From the NCBI RefSeq assembly GCF_011075055.1, contig NC_058149.1, positions 9,802,449 to 9,866,448 of the forward strand: DNA of 64,000 nt. Reading direction: 5' to 3'. This DNA comes from Mangifera indica (taxonomy: Eukaryota > Streptophyta > Magnoliopsida > Sapindales > Anacardiaceae). Shown here one piece after another: positions 25,328 to 36,866 of this stretch (positions are counted from its first letter, which is position 1; the number at the start of each line of letters is the position of its first letter). Made by a program: the position numbers and the translations under genes. The notes beneath the pieces were generated by a model. That model did no database searches. It was given only the letters and a program-made list of their open reading frames with translations, and was not told the DNA's origin.

Positions 25328-26561
25328 TATTATTATTTGTCAGAATAGAATGGCACAAACTGGCCACCACAAATACAACGAGGATTGGGAGTGAATTGAT
25401 ACAGATGTAAGAGATTTGATATCAGATTCCAGCCATCCATGACTTCTTATCAGCAGGATCAACAAAAGTCAACTCAAACATCTCCTTGCTAGCATGTTCA
25501 CCGGATTCGCAAAAGCCGACAAGTTTCACAACGATTTCGGCACTCTCTTTCACATGTTGCATATTAAGAGGGTCTGTCCATAGCTTGTTCACCAGTTGCA
25601 GCCTTCTCTGTTTGCCTACTGCTGGAATATCCCATTTCATATACAGCATTTCTCTTTCGTCTGCTGTCAGTTTCCAACTCACTCGCTTCGCTAGATATTC
25701 TCTTTCATGCTTAAGAGCCTTGATACTGCGGCATTTCATAAATAATGTCAAAAAGCTTCAAAGAGACGGAGATACCAAAATGACACCTATTTATTCATAC
25801 CTTGATGACAATGAACCTGCAGGTTCATCGCCTAAGAGTGTGGGACTTGCATTGCCGAGCTCTGACAATTGCTGCTCTAACCATGTCTACCTTCTGAGCT
25901 CAACTTCCATATATATTTGATCTGTTGGATCTCCTCTGAACAGCGAATAAAATTGTGTGCGGTGTACAATTGAAACATGGCACAAATGCCATAACATGAT
26001 GATCTGCTTCCTCTGCTCCTCAAATATCAAGTGCCATGGCATTGGAGATTGATAATCCATCATATCTGTCTCCTCAGTGGCAGCATCATTTGCCTCCAGC
26101 TCTAATACCTTGTGCAAAACATGTGGCACAAGTGTAACTTGTTAATGTCATTTTCGATGTTAATAGCAAGATACAAACATTTATGGTGGTGACAAAGAAA
26201 CACATACAGAAAGCACTTAAAAGTTTTGATGAATATAAGGCAATTCCATAAATAATCTTCATCGGTAGTTTTTCGCATATTCTACTTATAAATGCATCTA
26301 CAAAGCTTGACAAGCAATCATCAATCAATATTCAGGCAGGGAAGAAATTTTTTTTTGGAAACAATATTCGAAGAACTGGAAACTATATGCCAGATTATTT
26401 TCACTTGTAATATGCAGTGATTCTACTTCCAAACCTAACATAACATAACTCAGGCATCTCTTCTTGTTGTTGAGATTAAATGGTGAATTCTGATATTAGA
26501 AAACAACACATGATATACGTATGGTTCTGACCTGGCAAACAAGAAGCTGTTTTTGATATTG

Positions 26562-27157
26562 TGTTAGAACTCATATATCACTCTTGCAGGAAGAAAATGT
26601 CTCTAAAGACACATTGCAGTAAGATAAAGGAGCATACAACAGAAAGTCATCTGCCAACATTATGCACAATAGGCCCACAATTAACAGAGGGGACCACAGG
26701 GCTATTCATAGTTGAGGTGGCATCACAAGATTGGAGGAGGCACTGCAAAGAGGAGGCTGGTATAATAGCGGTGGGAAAGAAAGAAAAGGGGGGAGAAGAA
26801 GAAAATAGAAGAATAGGCAGTGAGAGAAAGACCCAACCTCTCAAAAGCTAGAGGGAGATTAAGTTGTTGTTGATTCTTAGTAATTATGTTTTCTGTGATT
26901 TGTTTTTAATAAAAGTAAATATGTCAGAAAGTTAATCTGAACAATCTGTATTTTATTTCTCAAGTGTTCAATACAAAATCTTTGTTTATCCCATTGTTGT
27001 TGGTTCTACATTTTACGTACAAATATCTATAATTACAACTTACTTCCATTGTTTGTATTCTGAATCTTGGTTTGGATTCTAGAATCTGAGGTTAGTTTTG
27101 CAGTTGAGGAGACTTGTTTCTGCTGGTTTCTGGAGAGACATTTCCGGGTTCCTAACA
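26562..27157 (+). mobile_element. Solo LTR (596 bp) inside a kinesin exon
   Basis: Begins TGTTAGAACTC, ends GGGTTCCTAACA, with 5-bp TSD TATTG at 26,557-26,561 and 27,158-27,162. Removing it and one TSD copy restores the conserved kinesin run VAKLQY-QKQLLVCQ without a gap, which proves the borders. Inside it carries GAGGTGGCATCA and AGACCCAACCTCTC, shared with the LTRs of the chromoviruses at 30,923 and 36,280, so it is a relative of that family in the opposite orientation. The apparent C-terminus of the upstream kinesin frame (NPEMSLQKP...) is LTR sequence, not kinesin. Confidence 0.93.
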
Positions 27158-30100
27158 TATTGAAGCTTTGCCACCTGTTCTTTTAACTCTGAAACATAAG
27201 CTCTAATGTTGCAAATGTTCTCCTCAGCTGCATTCTTGAACATCCTCTGCATTTTCTTCACATCAACAGAATTTGTTTGCTGCATTGGAGTTCCCTCCCT
27301 TGCTGAGATGGAGTCACCTTTCTCATTACCCTTTATATGGGTATCAACAAATGACTGAGGCAATATATTGCTATGAGGCACCACCATATTATTATTGTCA
27401 GGTGTCTTATTCTCAGTCTCATGTTCCATTATCTTCCCGGAGGAGGATAGTGGTGAGCATGGAGACCGTAATAGATTTTGCATGTTTGCACTGTTGTTCA
27501 AGGAGAAAGGATGCATTTTCTTCTTCTTGCATTGAATCTTGAACTCTGGGGTCTTAGACCCTAGAATCTCCTGGCTGTTCTGAAAAGATGACATGAGAAT
27601 GTCCATAGATTTCTGAACATTCTCAAGCTTCCTTTCTAAAGAAGCAATCACACTCCCTTGAGAGTTCAATCGAGTGAGTTCTTCCTTCAGGTTAGCTTTC
27701 TCTTCTATAACAATATCTTCAGGAATGGAGCCAACTGTTTGCATGTCCTTAATATCAGACAACGGCCTCATTATGCTTTCAGCTGTTTCTTTACTCCCCA
27801 AACGATGGGAAGCAACCTCATTGTGAAGTACTTCAAGTGCTCGAGTTGCTTCCTCACCAAGTAGCCTCTGCCGATGCTCAAGTTTTCGAATTTCATGCAT
27901 AAGCATCAATGGATCAGTTGAAGTAACTGACTGTCTCACCATTGCACGTTTTCCAACAGCATTTATAGGTTTAATATCTTATAAAGGTTTATTTGTTTCA
28001 TTTTCCACAGGAAAGGAAAGACACCTGGCTGTTTAAGAAGGCCTACACTGGTTTGAACCCTGAAAGTGTAATAGCCTTAAGTTGACTGCAAACAACAGAA
28101 TTGAACTTAGATACTTCAGTTACACTATAGTACCTTCAGCTCTTTATGTGCCCTTCTTTCTAGTTCCAGTTGGGATTGTGCAAGGTCTCTTTGACACCTA
28201 AGCTCTTTCATTTCTCTCTCCATCTGGAATTTTATTTATTTCAGAAAGAGCCAAAAAAAAAAAGACAAAGTCAAAAAGAGAAAGAGGGTGGTCTTCTCAT
28301 CACATCTAGCTTTCTCTTTTTAAGCTAAAAAACAGTAATATTTCCTTATCAAGCAAAATAAGGAAAATATATATAATTGATGGCAGAGAGGGAGCCGTTT
28401 GTTCTTGTGTTTATTCCAATAAAATGAAAAATGATGCCAGACCTACATGGCTGCATGGTAACCTTGCTATTCAACATCTAAAATGAGCAAAAGAATTTAA
28501 AATTATGTCTGCAATCAATAACTTGGCAAACATAGATCCTTAGAAATTCCTAGAATATGTAATCTATTGGGGAATAAACTGAAAATTATTTATATTGCAC
28601 AAGGGTTGTCTAGACCCAAGTCATCAATTGTTCCAAAATTACAAATGACTCTTGAGGTAAAGAAGTGACTTTTTTTGTATGATTAATAACAAAATAAATT
28701 TACCTGCTGAATTTTCTGATCCTTTTCCATTAACAGAGACCTGAAGGATGGAGAGGAGGAAGGGTCTGGACTTTGTAACTCAGCTTCAAGTCTGGCCAAT
28801 TCCTTCTGCGAAGGCTTTACCAGTCTCTTATCTGAAACAACCTGAATAAAAAGATCATCCCAACATAGAAAGACATCAACAGTGAAAGGCCTGTACATCT
28901 AGTGACAACATGGAGAACCAGCACGCAAACACTAGTGTTTTATTGCATGGCATTACCAGGATATCTATTAAAAGTTAAGGACAGGTTAATGGGAAACAAC
29001 AAGGACATTTTTACAAGAGAATTTAGAGGTCTCACTGTTAGTCCCATAGATAAAAGTGCAAAACAGTGTCCAATATTTCCAAATATAATAAAACTAACAT
29101 GGATTGAAGATTATACCATGTTCACTTTGGCATTGTTGGTAACTTCTTTCGCACTAGTTGCAAATGAAAGCGTATTTTATGTTTGCTCAACATGACTCAA
29201 AAAGGGACTGATTGTACATATAATTGATGTATGAGCATTTCCACCAAGTGAATGCTGCAATATACGAGTAAGTTTTGAATCTCTGTAAGGTATGTGACCG
29301 CTTCTTTTTCCACCACTGCAAACAGAAAAACCAAGCTAGACGATAAATCCTATACACTAAAACTTTGACCAAATACATCAACCAAAGGCATTGGCTCATG
29401 GTTAAGGCAAAGTACACACACAAAAGATCTTTGCAACAAACTGGCCATTCAGTAACTCAACAGACCACTGAAAGAAAACTCAAATAAATATCATATGTGA
29501 TACTTTTTACCAGATCATTTGCTCTTTGGCAAACTGAACTTTCAAATTTTATGCCTCTTGCAAAAAAAAAAAAAAAAAAACAGACAACATAATACTGGGA
29601 CACAAGCCATGCAGACTGTATATATAATGTAACTGAAACAAATTGTTTCATTATCGATCTTTTGCTCCAGCTCACCTCAGCTTTCTGATAACTGTTTAAG
29701 TGTCAACAAACTGCGGTTGATGTGACTGCCTTCCTTAAGCCTTATTCCATCTGCATTTGTTCAAGAGGCACGTTCACTTCCCGCAAGGTCCACGAGATTC
29801 TACAAATTTTATGGCACTTCAATCAACACTCTCGTTGATACAAGAATCTTATATAAGATGAGCCTAATAAGCATACCAAACTTGCTAAGAATGACTTTAC
29901 ATGGCCCGAATTTGCCCGAAGACTACTCTCGATGGTCTGAAATAGGCATGATCCATCAACAGAACATGTTAACACTATGCATTGCATATGAACTAAAATG
30001 TAATACATGATTCCAAACCAGAAAAGTAACTTGTGATTACAATTAAAAAATAATGATAAACTCTAACTCCATGGTGGCTGCAAGTAAACTATAAAATGAA

Positions 30101-30922
30101 AGGAAAAAAATAAGAACTATCTCATACTTGCATTGACATACAGGGTTAGCAAAAGAATATTACTTACTTGAAGCACATGTCTTATGAACTATGATTTCAC
30201 CCATAATTTGATTAACCAAATTGATTAAGAGAAAATTAAAAATTAAGGAAAAAAGAGATCTAAATGAACCAAAAAGTACCTAAACACAGTTTTCCTCACC
30301 AACTGGCCATTGAAAGATGGTTCCAAATAGACACTAAGGTCTACAGATTACCAGCATATAAAAAATTCCTCATTCTTACCCCAGAATCAGTATTCGATAA
30401 TAGCAAATCATAGAAAATAGTTCAGTTAATTGGAAAAACCTAGAGCAGCCATAATTGTAAAAATGAAGGAAATATAAGCAACATGTCAACAAAATTAAAC
30501 CATGCCTTGCAAATGATAGAATCTGTTACAGCTTATCGCAAAAACCTAAAGCAACCAGACTAAGATACCAAATGAAAATTATGCGCTATGTGAGAAAAAT
30601 TAACAAAATTATATATGGACATGCTAAGCCTACCAATCTGATTATCTGATGTGATCTTGAGCTGTTATCATTTAAAGCAGTTTCTCCCTGTTAGGACTAA
30701 TGTTTATATCTCATGTAGGAAAAAAGAAAATAAAGAGAGGACGGCAGTTGGCAGCAAACAGGAAGACAAGATGGCCTCAACTCTACCAACAAGTCAGCAA
30801 CAGGAGAAAGGGATACATGACACAACATTAGAGGAAAAGAAGAAAAGATTAGTTGAAGAAAGGGAGAAAAAGGGAGCAGGTGGGAGTGCAGAAGGGGCAG
30901 AAGAAAAATTAGGAATGTGGGT

Positions 30923-31530
30923 GTGATAGGAACCTGACTCTGCCACAACAAGCTGTCTGCTCCAACTCCAGTGAATGAAGAAACCAACGTGAGAAATAGA
31001 TGCAGAAAGTGTGAGAATGTAATGTAGATAACACTGCTGAGTGTAAATCTAATGTAACTCAATGTAACAGTAATCAAATTAGTTTTTCTTGTATTAATAA
31101 GTACTTCAAAGTGAATTCAACCTGGTTCATATAAGCTCAATGCTAGCACAATCACTATTTAAGAGACATTACAGAAAAAAAATAATAACAAAAATCAAGA
31201 ACAATTCCACCAACTTTCGAGAGGTTAGGACTCTCCTTCAATGCTCTACTTTTTCAATTTTTTTTTTCCTCCTCTGCTTTTTTTTCTGCCTCCTGCTTAT
31301 ATTCCCCTATGATTTCATAACTGCATCCTCTCTCTAAGGCTGCCACCTCAACGTACACACTCTCAATGGTCCTATTTTCTGAAAGGTTGGGCACTGCATC
31401 CTCTTTGTTGTCTGTTGCTTGTCTCTTCAACAGGTTTTTGCCATCTGTTAGCTCTCCCATTTGGCCACTTGTTCTCCCCATTGCAGCTCTCTGCTTTCCT
31501 TTCTTCCTCACATAAACTCTTTCTCTAACA
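30923..31530 (-). repeat. 3' LTR (608 bp) of the 5.03-kb chromovirus
   Basis: Plus-strand ends TGATAGGAACC and CTCTAACA. Nearly the same as 35,348-35,953. On the minus strand its start still encodes the polyprotein tail (VYVRKKG...). Confidence 0.93.
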
Positions 31531-34500
31531 TTACCCCCACCATCAATAGGCACCTTGTCCTCAAGGTGCAGAGTAAGAAAGAGTTGTTTAATTTTAACAA
31601 AGAGCTCCCAAGAATTTTCACAAGTAGGTAAATTTTTCCATTTAATCAATAGTTCTAACTCCCCTTGCTGATTGTACCTGTGAGTAAGCACTTCTTCGGG
31701 TTGTACTTCCAACTCTCCTGTTTCATTTAATCCAACTGGTAGTGGTTGACAGGTAGTTTTCGCTCCTACCTATTTTTTGAGCTGTGAGATATGAAATATA
31801 GGATGTATTAGTGTTGTATCAGGTAGTTTAAGCTTGCATGCGACTTTTCCTACTTTTTCAATTACTTCATACGACCCATAGAAACGTGGACTTAGCTTCT
31901 CATTGTGGCAGGAAGCTAACAAACGAAATCGATAGGGTTGTAGTATAAGAAATACATAATCCCCCACATGGAGCTCCACCTCTCTACGATGTTTATTTGC
32001 ATTTTTCTTCATTCAAGACTGAGCCTTGCTGAGATTCACTTTTAGTTGATCCAATACCGAATTTCTTTCTTGAATCATTACATTCACTTCTTTCACCTTT
32101 GAATCCTCTTCCATTAATCTTAACAGAGGTGGTAGTCCTCTCCCATATATGGTTTTAAATGGTGTCATCCCTACTGCACTGTGGAAGCTCGTGTTATACC
32201 AATATTCAGCCCACGTCAACCATTTAACCCATGCCTTCGGCTAGTCCTAGCAAAAACAGCAAAGATAGTCTTCAATGCTCCGATTGACAACCTCAGTTTA
32301 TCCATCCGTTTGGGAGTGGAAAGCCGAGCTAAATTTTAGAGTTGTTTCTGTTACCTTAAACAGTTCTAACCAAAAGTTACTCATGAAGACGCGATCATGA
32401 TCAGTGACAATGGATTGAGGGAAGCCGTGAAGTCGCACAACTTCTTTTATAAAAATTTCAGCGATGTCTTTTACAGTGTAAGGAGGGCGAATTGCGAGGA
32501 AGTGTCCATATTTTGTGAGTCTATCGATAACCACCAGTATAACATATGCGCCCTTGACCTTTGGTAGCCCCATTATAAAATTCATTGAAAGATCTTCCCA
32601 AATATTTGATGGAATCGGCAATGGCTGCAGGAGACCTGTTGGAGACGTTGTCTCGTATTTAACTCGTTAACATATCTCACATTCTGCTACATATTGCTTA
32701 ATATCCCTTTCCATCCCTTCCCAAAATAATATTGATTTAACCCTTTTATATGTTCTAAAAAACCTTGAATGTCTGTCGTAAGGGGAGGCGTGAAATTCCG
32801 CCAAAAGCTGAGGAATGAGTCGTGACTGCCTTGGCAACACCAATCTGTTTTTGTAAAGAAGGGTATCGTTTTTGAGTGAATACCCTTTATAGCCACCTTG
32901 TTGATTAATTATTTGTTGAACCACCTGTTGGAGATTTGCATCATTTAACACCTCTTGCTGAATGCCACCACCTTGCTTACAGAAATGGCTTTAATTTCTT
33001 CATTAAATTTTGGGTTTCTGGATAAAGCATCTGCTGCCTTATTTTCACACCCAAGCTTATAAACAATTTCGAAGTCAAACCCTAGCATCTTGATCAACCA
33101 TTTTTGTTGTTCATGCCCGATTATCTATTGTTCGGTTAAAAAGCGTAAATTTTTCTGATTCGTTCATACCTTAAAGTGTCGTTCTAAAAGATAGTACCTC
33201 CATTGTTTCTGATTCGTTCATACCTTGCTTAGAAATGCGATCGGCCTCCCTTCTTGCATGAGCACAACAACTAACCCTTGCCCAGAAGCATCAGTCTCCA
33301 CTATAAATTCTTTTGAAAAATCCGAAATGGCCAACACGGGAGTAGACATCATAGTAGCCTTCAAACATTCAAAAGCCCTCTGCGCTTCTTCATTCCATCG
33401 AAAGGCATTCTCTTTTAGCAAGTTAGTAAGAGGTTCAACAATCCTCCCATAGCCCTAACAAACTTACGGTAATACCCTGTCAATCCCAAAAATCCTTTTA
33501 ATTCCCGTAAGTCCTTTGGTGTGGCCCAATTTTGCATATCTTCAATTTTTCTTGGTTCAACCTCCACCCCATTTTTGGTGACTATATGCCCCAAATATTT
33601 CATTTTTTCACACCCAAATAAACACTTTTTTCTGTTAACAACCATGCTATTTTCCTACAGCAAACGTAACACTTCCCTGAGGTGTAGTAAGTGCTCTCGA
33701 ACTCCCTTGCTATACACTAATATATCATCGAAAAACACTAGAACAAACCTTCACAAATGAGGCCTGAAAATTTCATTCATTACACTTTGAAAGGTCGTTG
33801 GAGCATTCGACAGTCCGAAAGGCATAACAAAGAACTCATAATGCCCCTCGTGTGTTTGAAAGGCAGTCTTCTCGACGTCGTCTTCTCTAACACGTATCTC
33901 ATGATAGCCAGATTTAAGATCTAACTTACTGTAAATCACGGCTCTAACCAATTCATCTAAAAGCTCGTCAATTATTGGTATGAAAAATTTATCAGGGATT
34001 GTGATCTTATTTAAACCCGATAATCAACACAAAATCACCATCCACCGTCTTTTTTTCTCACGAGAATTACCGAACTCAAAAACGCACTTGTGCTAGGTCT
34101 AATGCTTTCTCTACCTTCCTTCGGTATTCCTCATAGGAGAGTCGTCGTGGGTTTTCATCTCGTCGTAGAGTGGAAGAAGATGCGATTGAATTCATGGGAG
34201 TCCTCATGGTTGTAGAGGTTACCTGTAGAGTTTGGTTTATGCGAATTTGAGGAGGGGGACGGGTAATTTTGAGGCTTCTAATCAGGCTAGTTTGATGGGT
34301 CAGATATGTATTTCGGTTTGGATTGAGATGAACGGTGTGGGTCAGGCTGGATGCGGTTTGGCTTTGGGCACGATTCGAATGCTAGTTTGATGGGTTGTTG
34401 AAGGTAAATAGGCCTATGAAACGGGTGGGGTTGGTCGCTTGTTTTGGGTTTGTCGGGTCAGGTCGTACTCCCTGTTTTCCATCAATTATCTCATTATTCT

Positions 34501-35332
34501 CCTCCACCTCTCTTTCACATTGCATTGCCTCCTCCAAGTCACGTGGATGAAACAATTTGGTCTCTGCTTGGATGTCATCCACCAAGCCATTCATGAATAA
34601 ATCAGTTAAAGTCTCTTCCGTCATGTCATCCACCGCCAACGACAGTAACTCAAATCGACACTGATACTCAAGAACTGAACCTATCTGTCGGAGAGCCAAC
34701 AACTCCTCTTGGGGTGTCCGTTCGTGCCTTGATCGAAAACGTTTGAGCATGGCGTTCCTAAACTCCTCCCAACTCCGAAACCTCCTTCTCTTCTCTCTCC
34801 ATTTCAACCACCCATGAGTGATACCTTCCATACACACCCCAGTCGCTATGAGTCGTTCTCGTTCGTCCAAATGGTTGAAATCAAAGTACCTTTCACACCT
34901 GAAAATCCATTCGAGAGCATCGTCGCCGCTAAATATGGGAAGGTCTAAGCGTCGATAAAGGGTATCTCGACGTCTTCCAGTAATGTCTCCTGAGGTTGCT
35001 CCTTGTCCTCCTTCTGTCTCCCCTTCTCTTGTGATGGGTAGAGCTTCTGCCTCTGGTGGTGGTGGTGGTAATAGTGGTGGCGGCGAAGAAGAAGGGGACA
35101 CCCCCTGGCCCATTGGGGCCTTGCCCTTATCTTCATTCTCCTTTCCGACGATCGCATCTCGCAACTCACGGAGGTACCCATGAAGAGATTCAACCTTCGA
35201 TTCCATGTTATCCATTCGGTCACTCATTTCTCTGTTCATCTCAACCATCTGTTTACCCATCGCCTCCAAACTTTCTTTCATCCCTCCTATTTCTTTCTCG
35301 ACTCCTTCCACCTTAGCCTCCATTCTGGTCAT
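31254..35332 (-). pseudogene. Degenerate gag-pol of the 5.03-kb chromovirus
   Basis: Gag-like part from ATG 35,332: coiled start, proline-rich linker, then RRLDLPIFSGDDALEWIF and WLKWREKRRRF, ending near 34,382. A remnant LRRDENPRRLSYEEYRRKVEK (about 34,105-34,170) marks the place just before the zinc knuckle. It joins directly to SSVILVRKKDGGW of the reverse transcriptase, so knuckle and protease are deleted. Then come RT ([29 protein letters not shown]), RNase H ([10 protein letters not shown]), integrase (IDRLTKYGHFLAI, YHSA-type target motifs) and a chromodomain (ELLIKWKNLPTCENSWE). Three different reading frames are needed, plus stops. Not functional. Confidence 0.9.
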
Positions 35333-35347
35333 GCTCTGATACCACTA

Positions 35348-35953
35348 TAATAGGAACCTGACGCTGCCACAACAAGTTGTCTGCTCCAACTCCAATGAAT
35401 GAAGAAACCAACATGAGAAATAGATGCAAAAAGTGTGAGAATGTAATGTAGATAACACTGCTGAGTGTAAATCAAATGTAACTCAATGTAACAGTAATGA
35501 AATTAGTTTTTCTTTTATTAATAAGTATTTCAAAGTGAATTCAATCTGGTTCATATAAGCTCAATGCTAGCACAATCACTACTTAAGAGACATTAAAAAA
35601 AATAATAATAACAAAAATCAAGAACAATTCCACCAACTTTCGAGAGGCTGAGACTCTCCTTCAATGCTTTACTTTTTCAATTTTCTTTTTCCTCCTCTGC
35701 TCTTTTTTCTGCCTCCTGCTTATATTCCCTCATGATTTCATAACTGCATCCTCTCTCTAAGGCTGCCACCTCAACGTACACACTTTCAGTGGTCCTATTT
35801 TCTGAAAGTCTGAGCACTGCATCCTCTTTGTTGTCTGTTGCTTGTCTCTCCAACAGGTTTTTGCCATCTGTTAGCTCTCCCATTTGGCCACTTGTTCTCC
35901 CCATTGCAGCTCTCTTCTTTCCTTTCTTCCTCACATAAACTCTTTCTCTAACA
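35348..35953 (-). repeat. 5' LTR (606 bp) of the 5.03-kb chromovirus
   Basis: Plus-strand ends TAATAGGAACC (the first G of the TGAT end is changed to A) and CTCTAACA. Next to the primer binding site on the inner side. Confidence 0.92.
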
Positions 35954-36279
35954 AGGTGGGAGACTGCCAGCCTCTCAGAAGCTGAGCAAGGAGGATGTTG
36001 GTTTACTGCATTTTGTGTTTTTTTTTGTGAATTTTGGGAACCTAGTCTGACTGTATTTGTGCCTGTGCTATTATGGGAACCTATTCCAATTCTGTACTTC
36101 TGTAATTATCAATTATATTAGCTGGGAAATAGTCATTGTATTGATGAAAGAATATTGCAATTAAATTGATGAATAAATCAATACAGTACGTATTTTCTGC
36201 TCAATTTACAAATGCATGTTTTGTTTTAGGCTGAAAATTACTTTGCTTCTGCATTGCCATCAGATTGGTGATTTGAGTT

Positions 36280-36866
36280 TGATAGGGGCCTGGTTCCAGA
36301 ATGATTAACGGTTGCTGTTCAGTTGCACTAATGGCGATGACTTCCTGACTTCAGTGATAGAGATGGCTATTTGTATTTGTGAGATGTATGAAAAGAGATG
36401 CAATATAACAGTGTTCAATCTAAACAGTTAATGAAATAGCAAAATAATTTTATATTTCACTCAAAATATCCTCAGAATCAAAATGATAAGCTGAGTACAA
36501 ATCTCCTTTCACAAAATAACACACAATAAGCAAAACAGGTTTCTATGACTGTCTTCCAGCTTTCGAGAGGCTGGGTCTCTCCCTCACTAATGTTTTTCTT
36601 CTCCTTGATCTCTGATATTTTTCTCTATTTCATTCATCCTTTTGTAGTCATCTGCCTCTTCCCTGGTTGCCACCTCAGCACCTAGTATTTCAATGGTCCT
36701 AATTTCTGATAGCATGGGTACTGACTCATTCAGATTGTCTGATGCTTGTCTCCTAAAGTGCGTGTCTGCTGCCTGCCCTTCCAAGTGCTTTCTGCTCCAA
36801 GTCAACTCTTTCCCTTGTCCAGTTTCTTTCCTTCCTTTCTTTCTCACGTAGACCTTTTCCCTAATA
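36280..36866 (-). repeat. 3' LTR (587 bp) of the 5.93-kb chromovirus
   Basis: Plus-strand ends TGATAGGGGCC and CCCTAATA (the last CA changed to TA). Codes for the last roughly 90 residues of the polyprotein on the minus strand. Confidence 0.95.

Larger units (their letters stand above)
30923..35953 (-). mobile_element. Chromovirus deletion derivative, 5,031 bp (Ty3/Gypsy)
   Basis: Read on minus: 5' LTR 35,953-35,348, primer binding site TGGTATCAGAGCA at about 35,343, degenerate gag-pol, polypurine tract GGTGGGGGTAATG, and 3' LTR 31,530-30,923. TSD GGGTG / AGGTG (30,918-30,922 and 35,954-35,958), one mismatch. It is about 0.9 kb shorter than its relative at 36,280 because the zinc knuckle, protease and start of the reverse transcriptase are missing. 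It sits inside a solo LTR of its own family. Confidence 0.92.

Noticed and set aside
27079..27157. The apparent C-terminal tail of the kinesin frame (NPEMSLQKP and on).
   Set aside because: It lies inside the solo LTR 26,562-27,157. The real kinesin continues at 26,532 with QKQLLVCQ.
34983..35316. Plus-strand frames rich in Gly/Ser/Pro.
   Set aside because: Antisense shadow of the gag proline-rich linker in the chromovirus.
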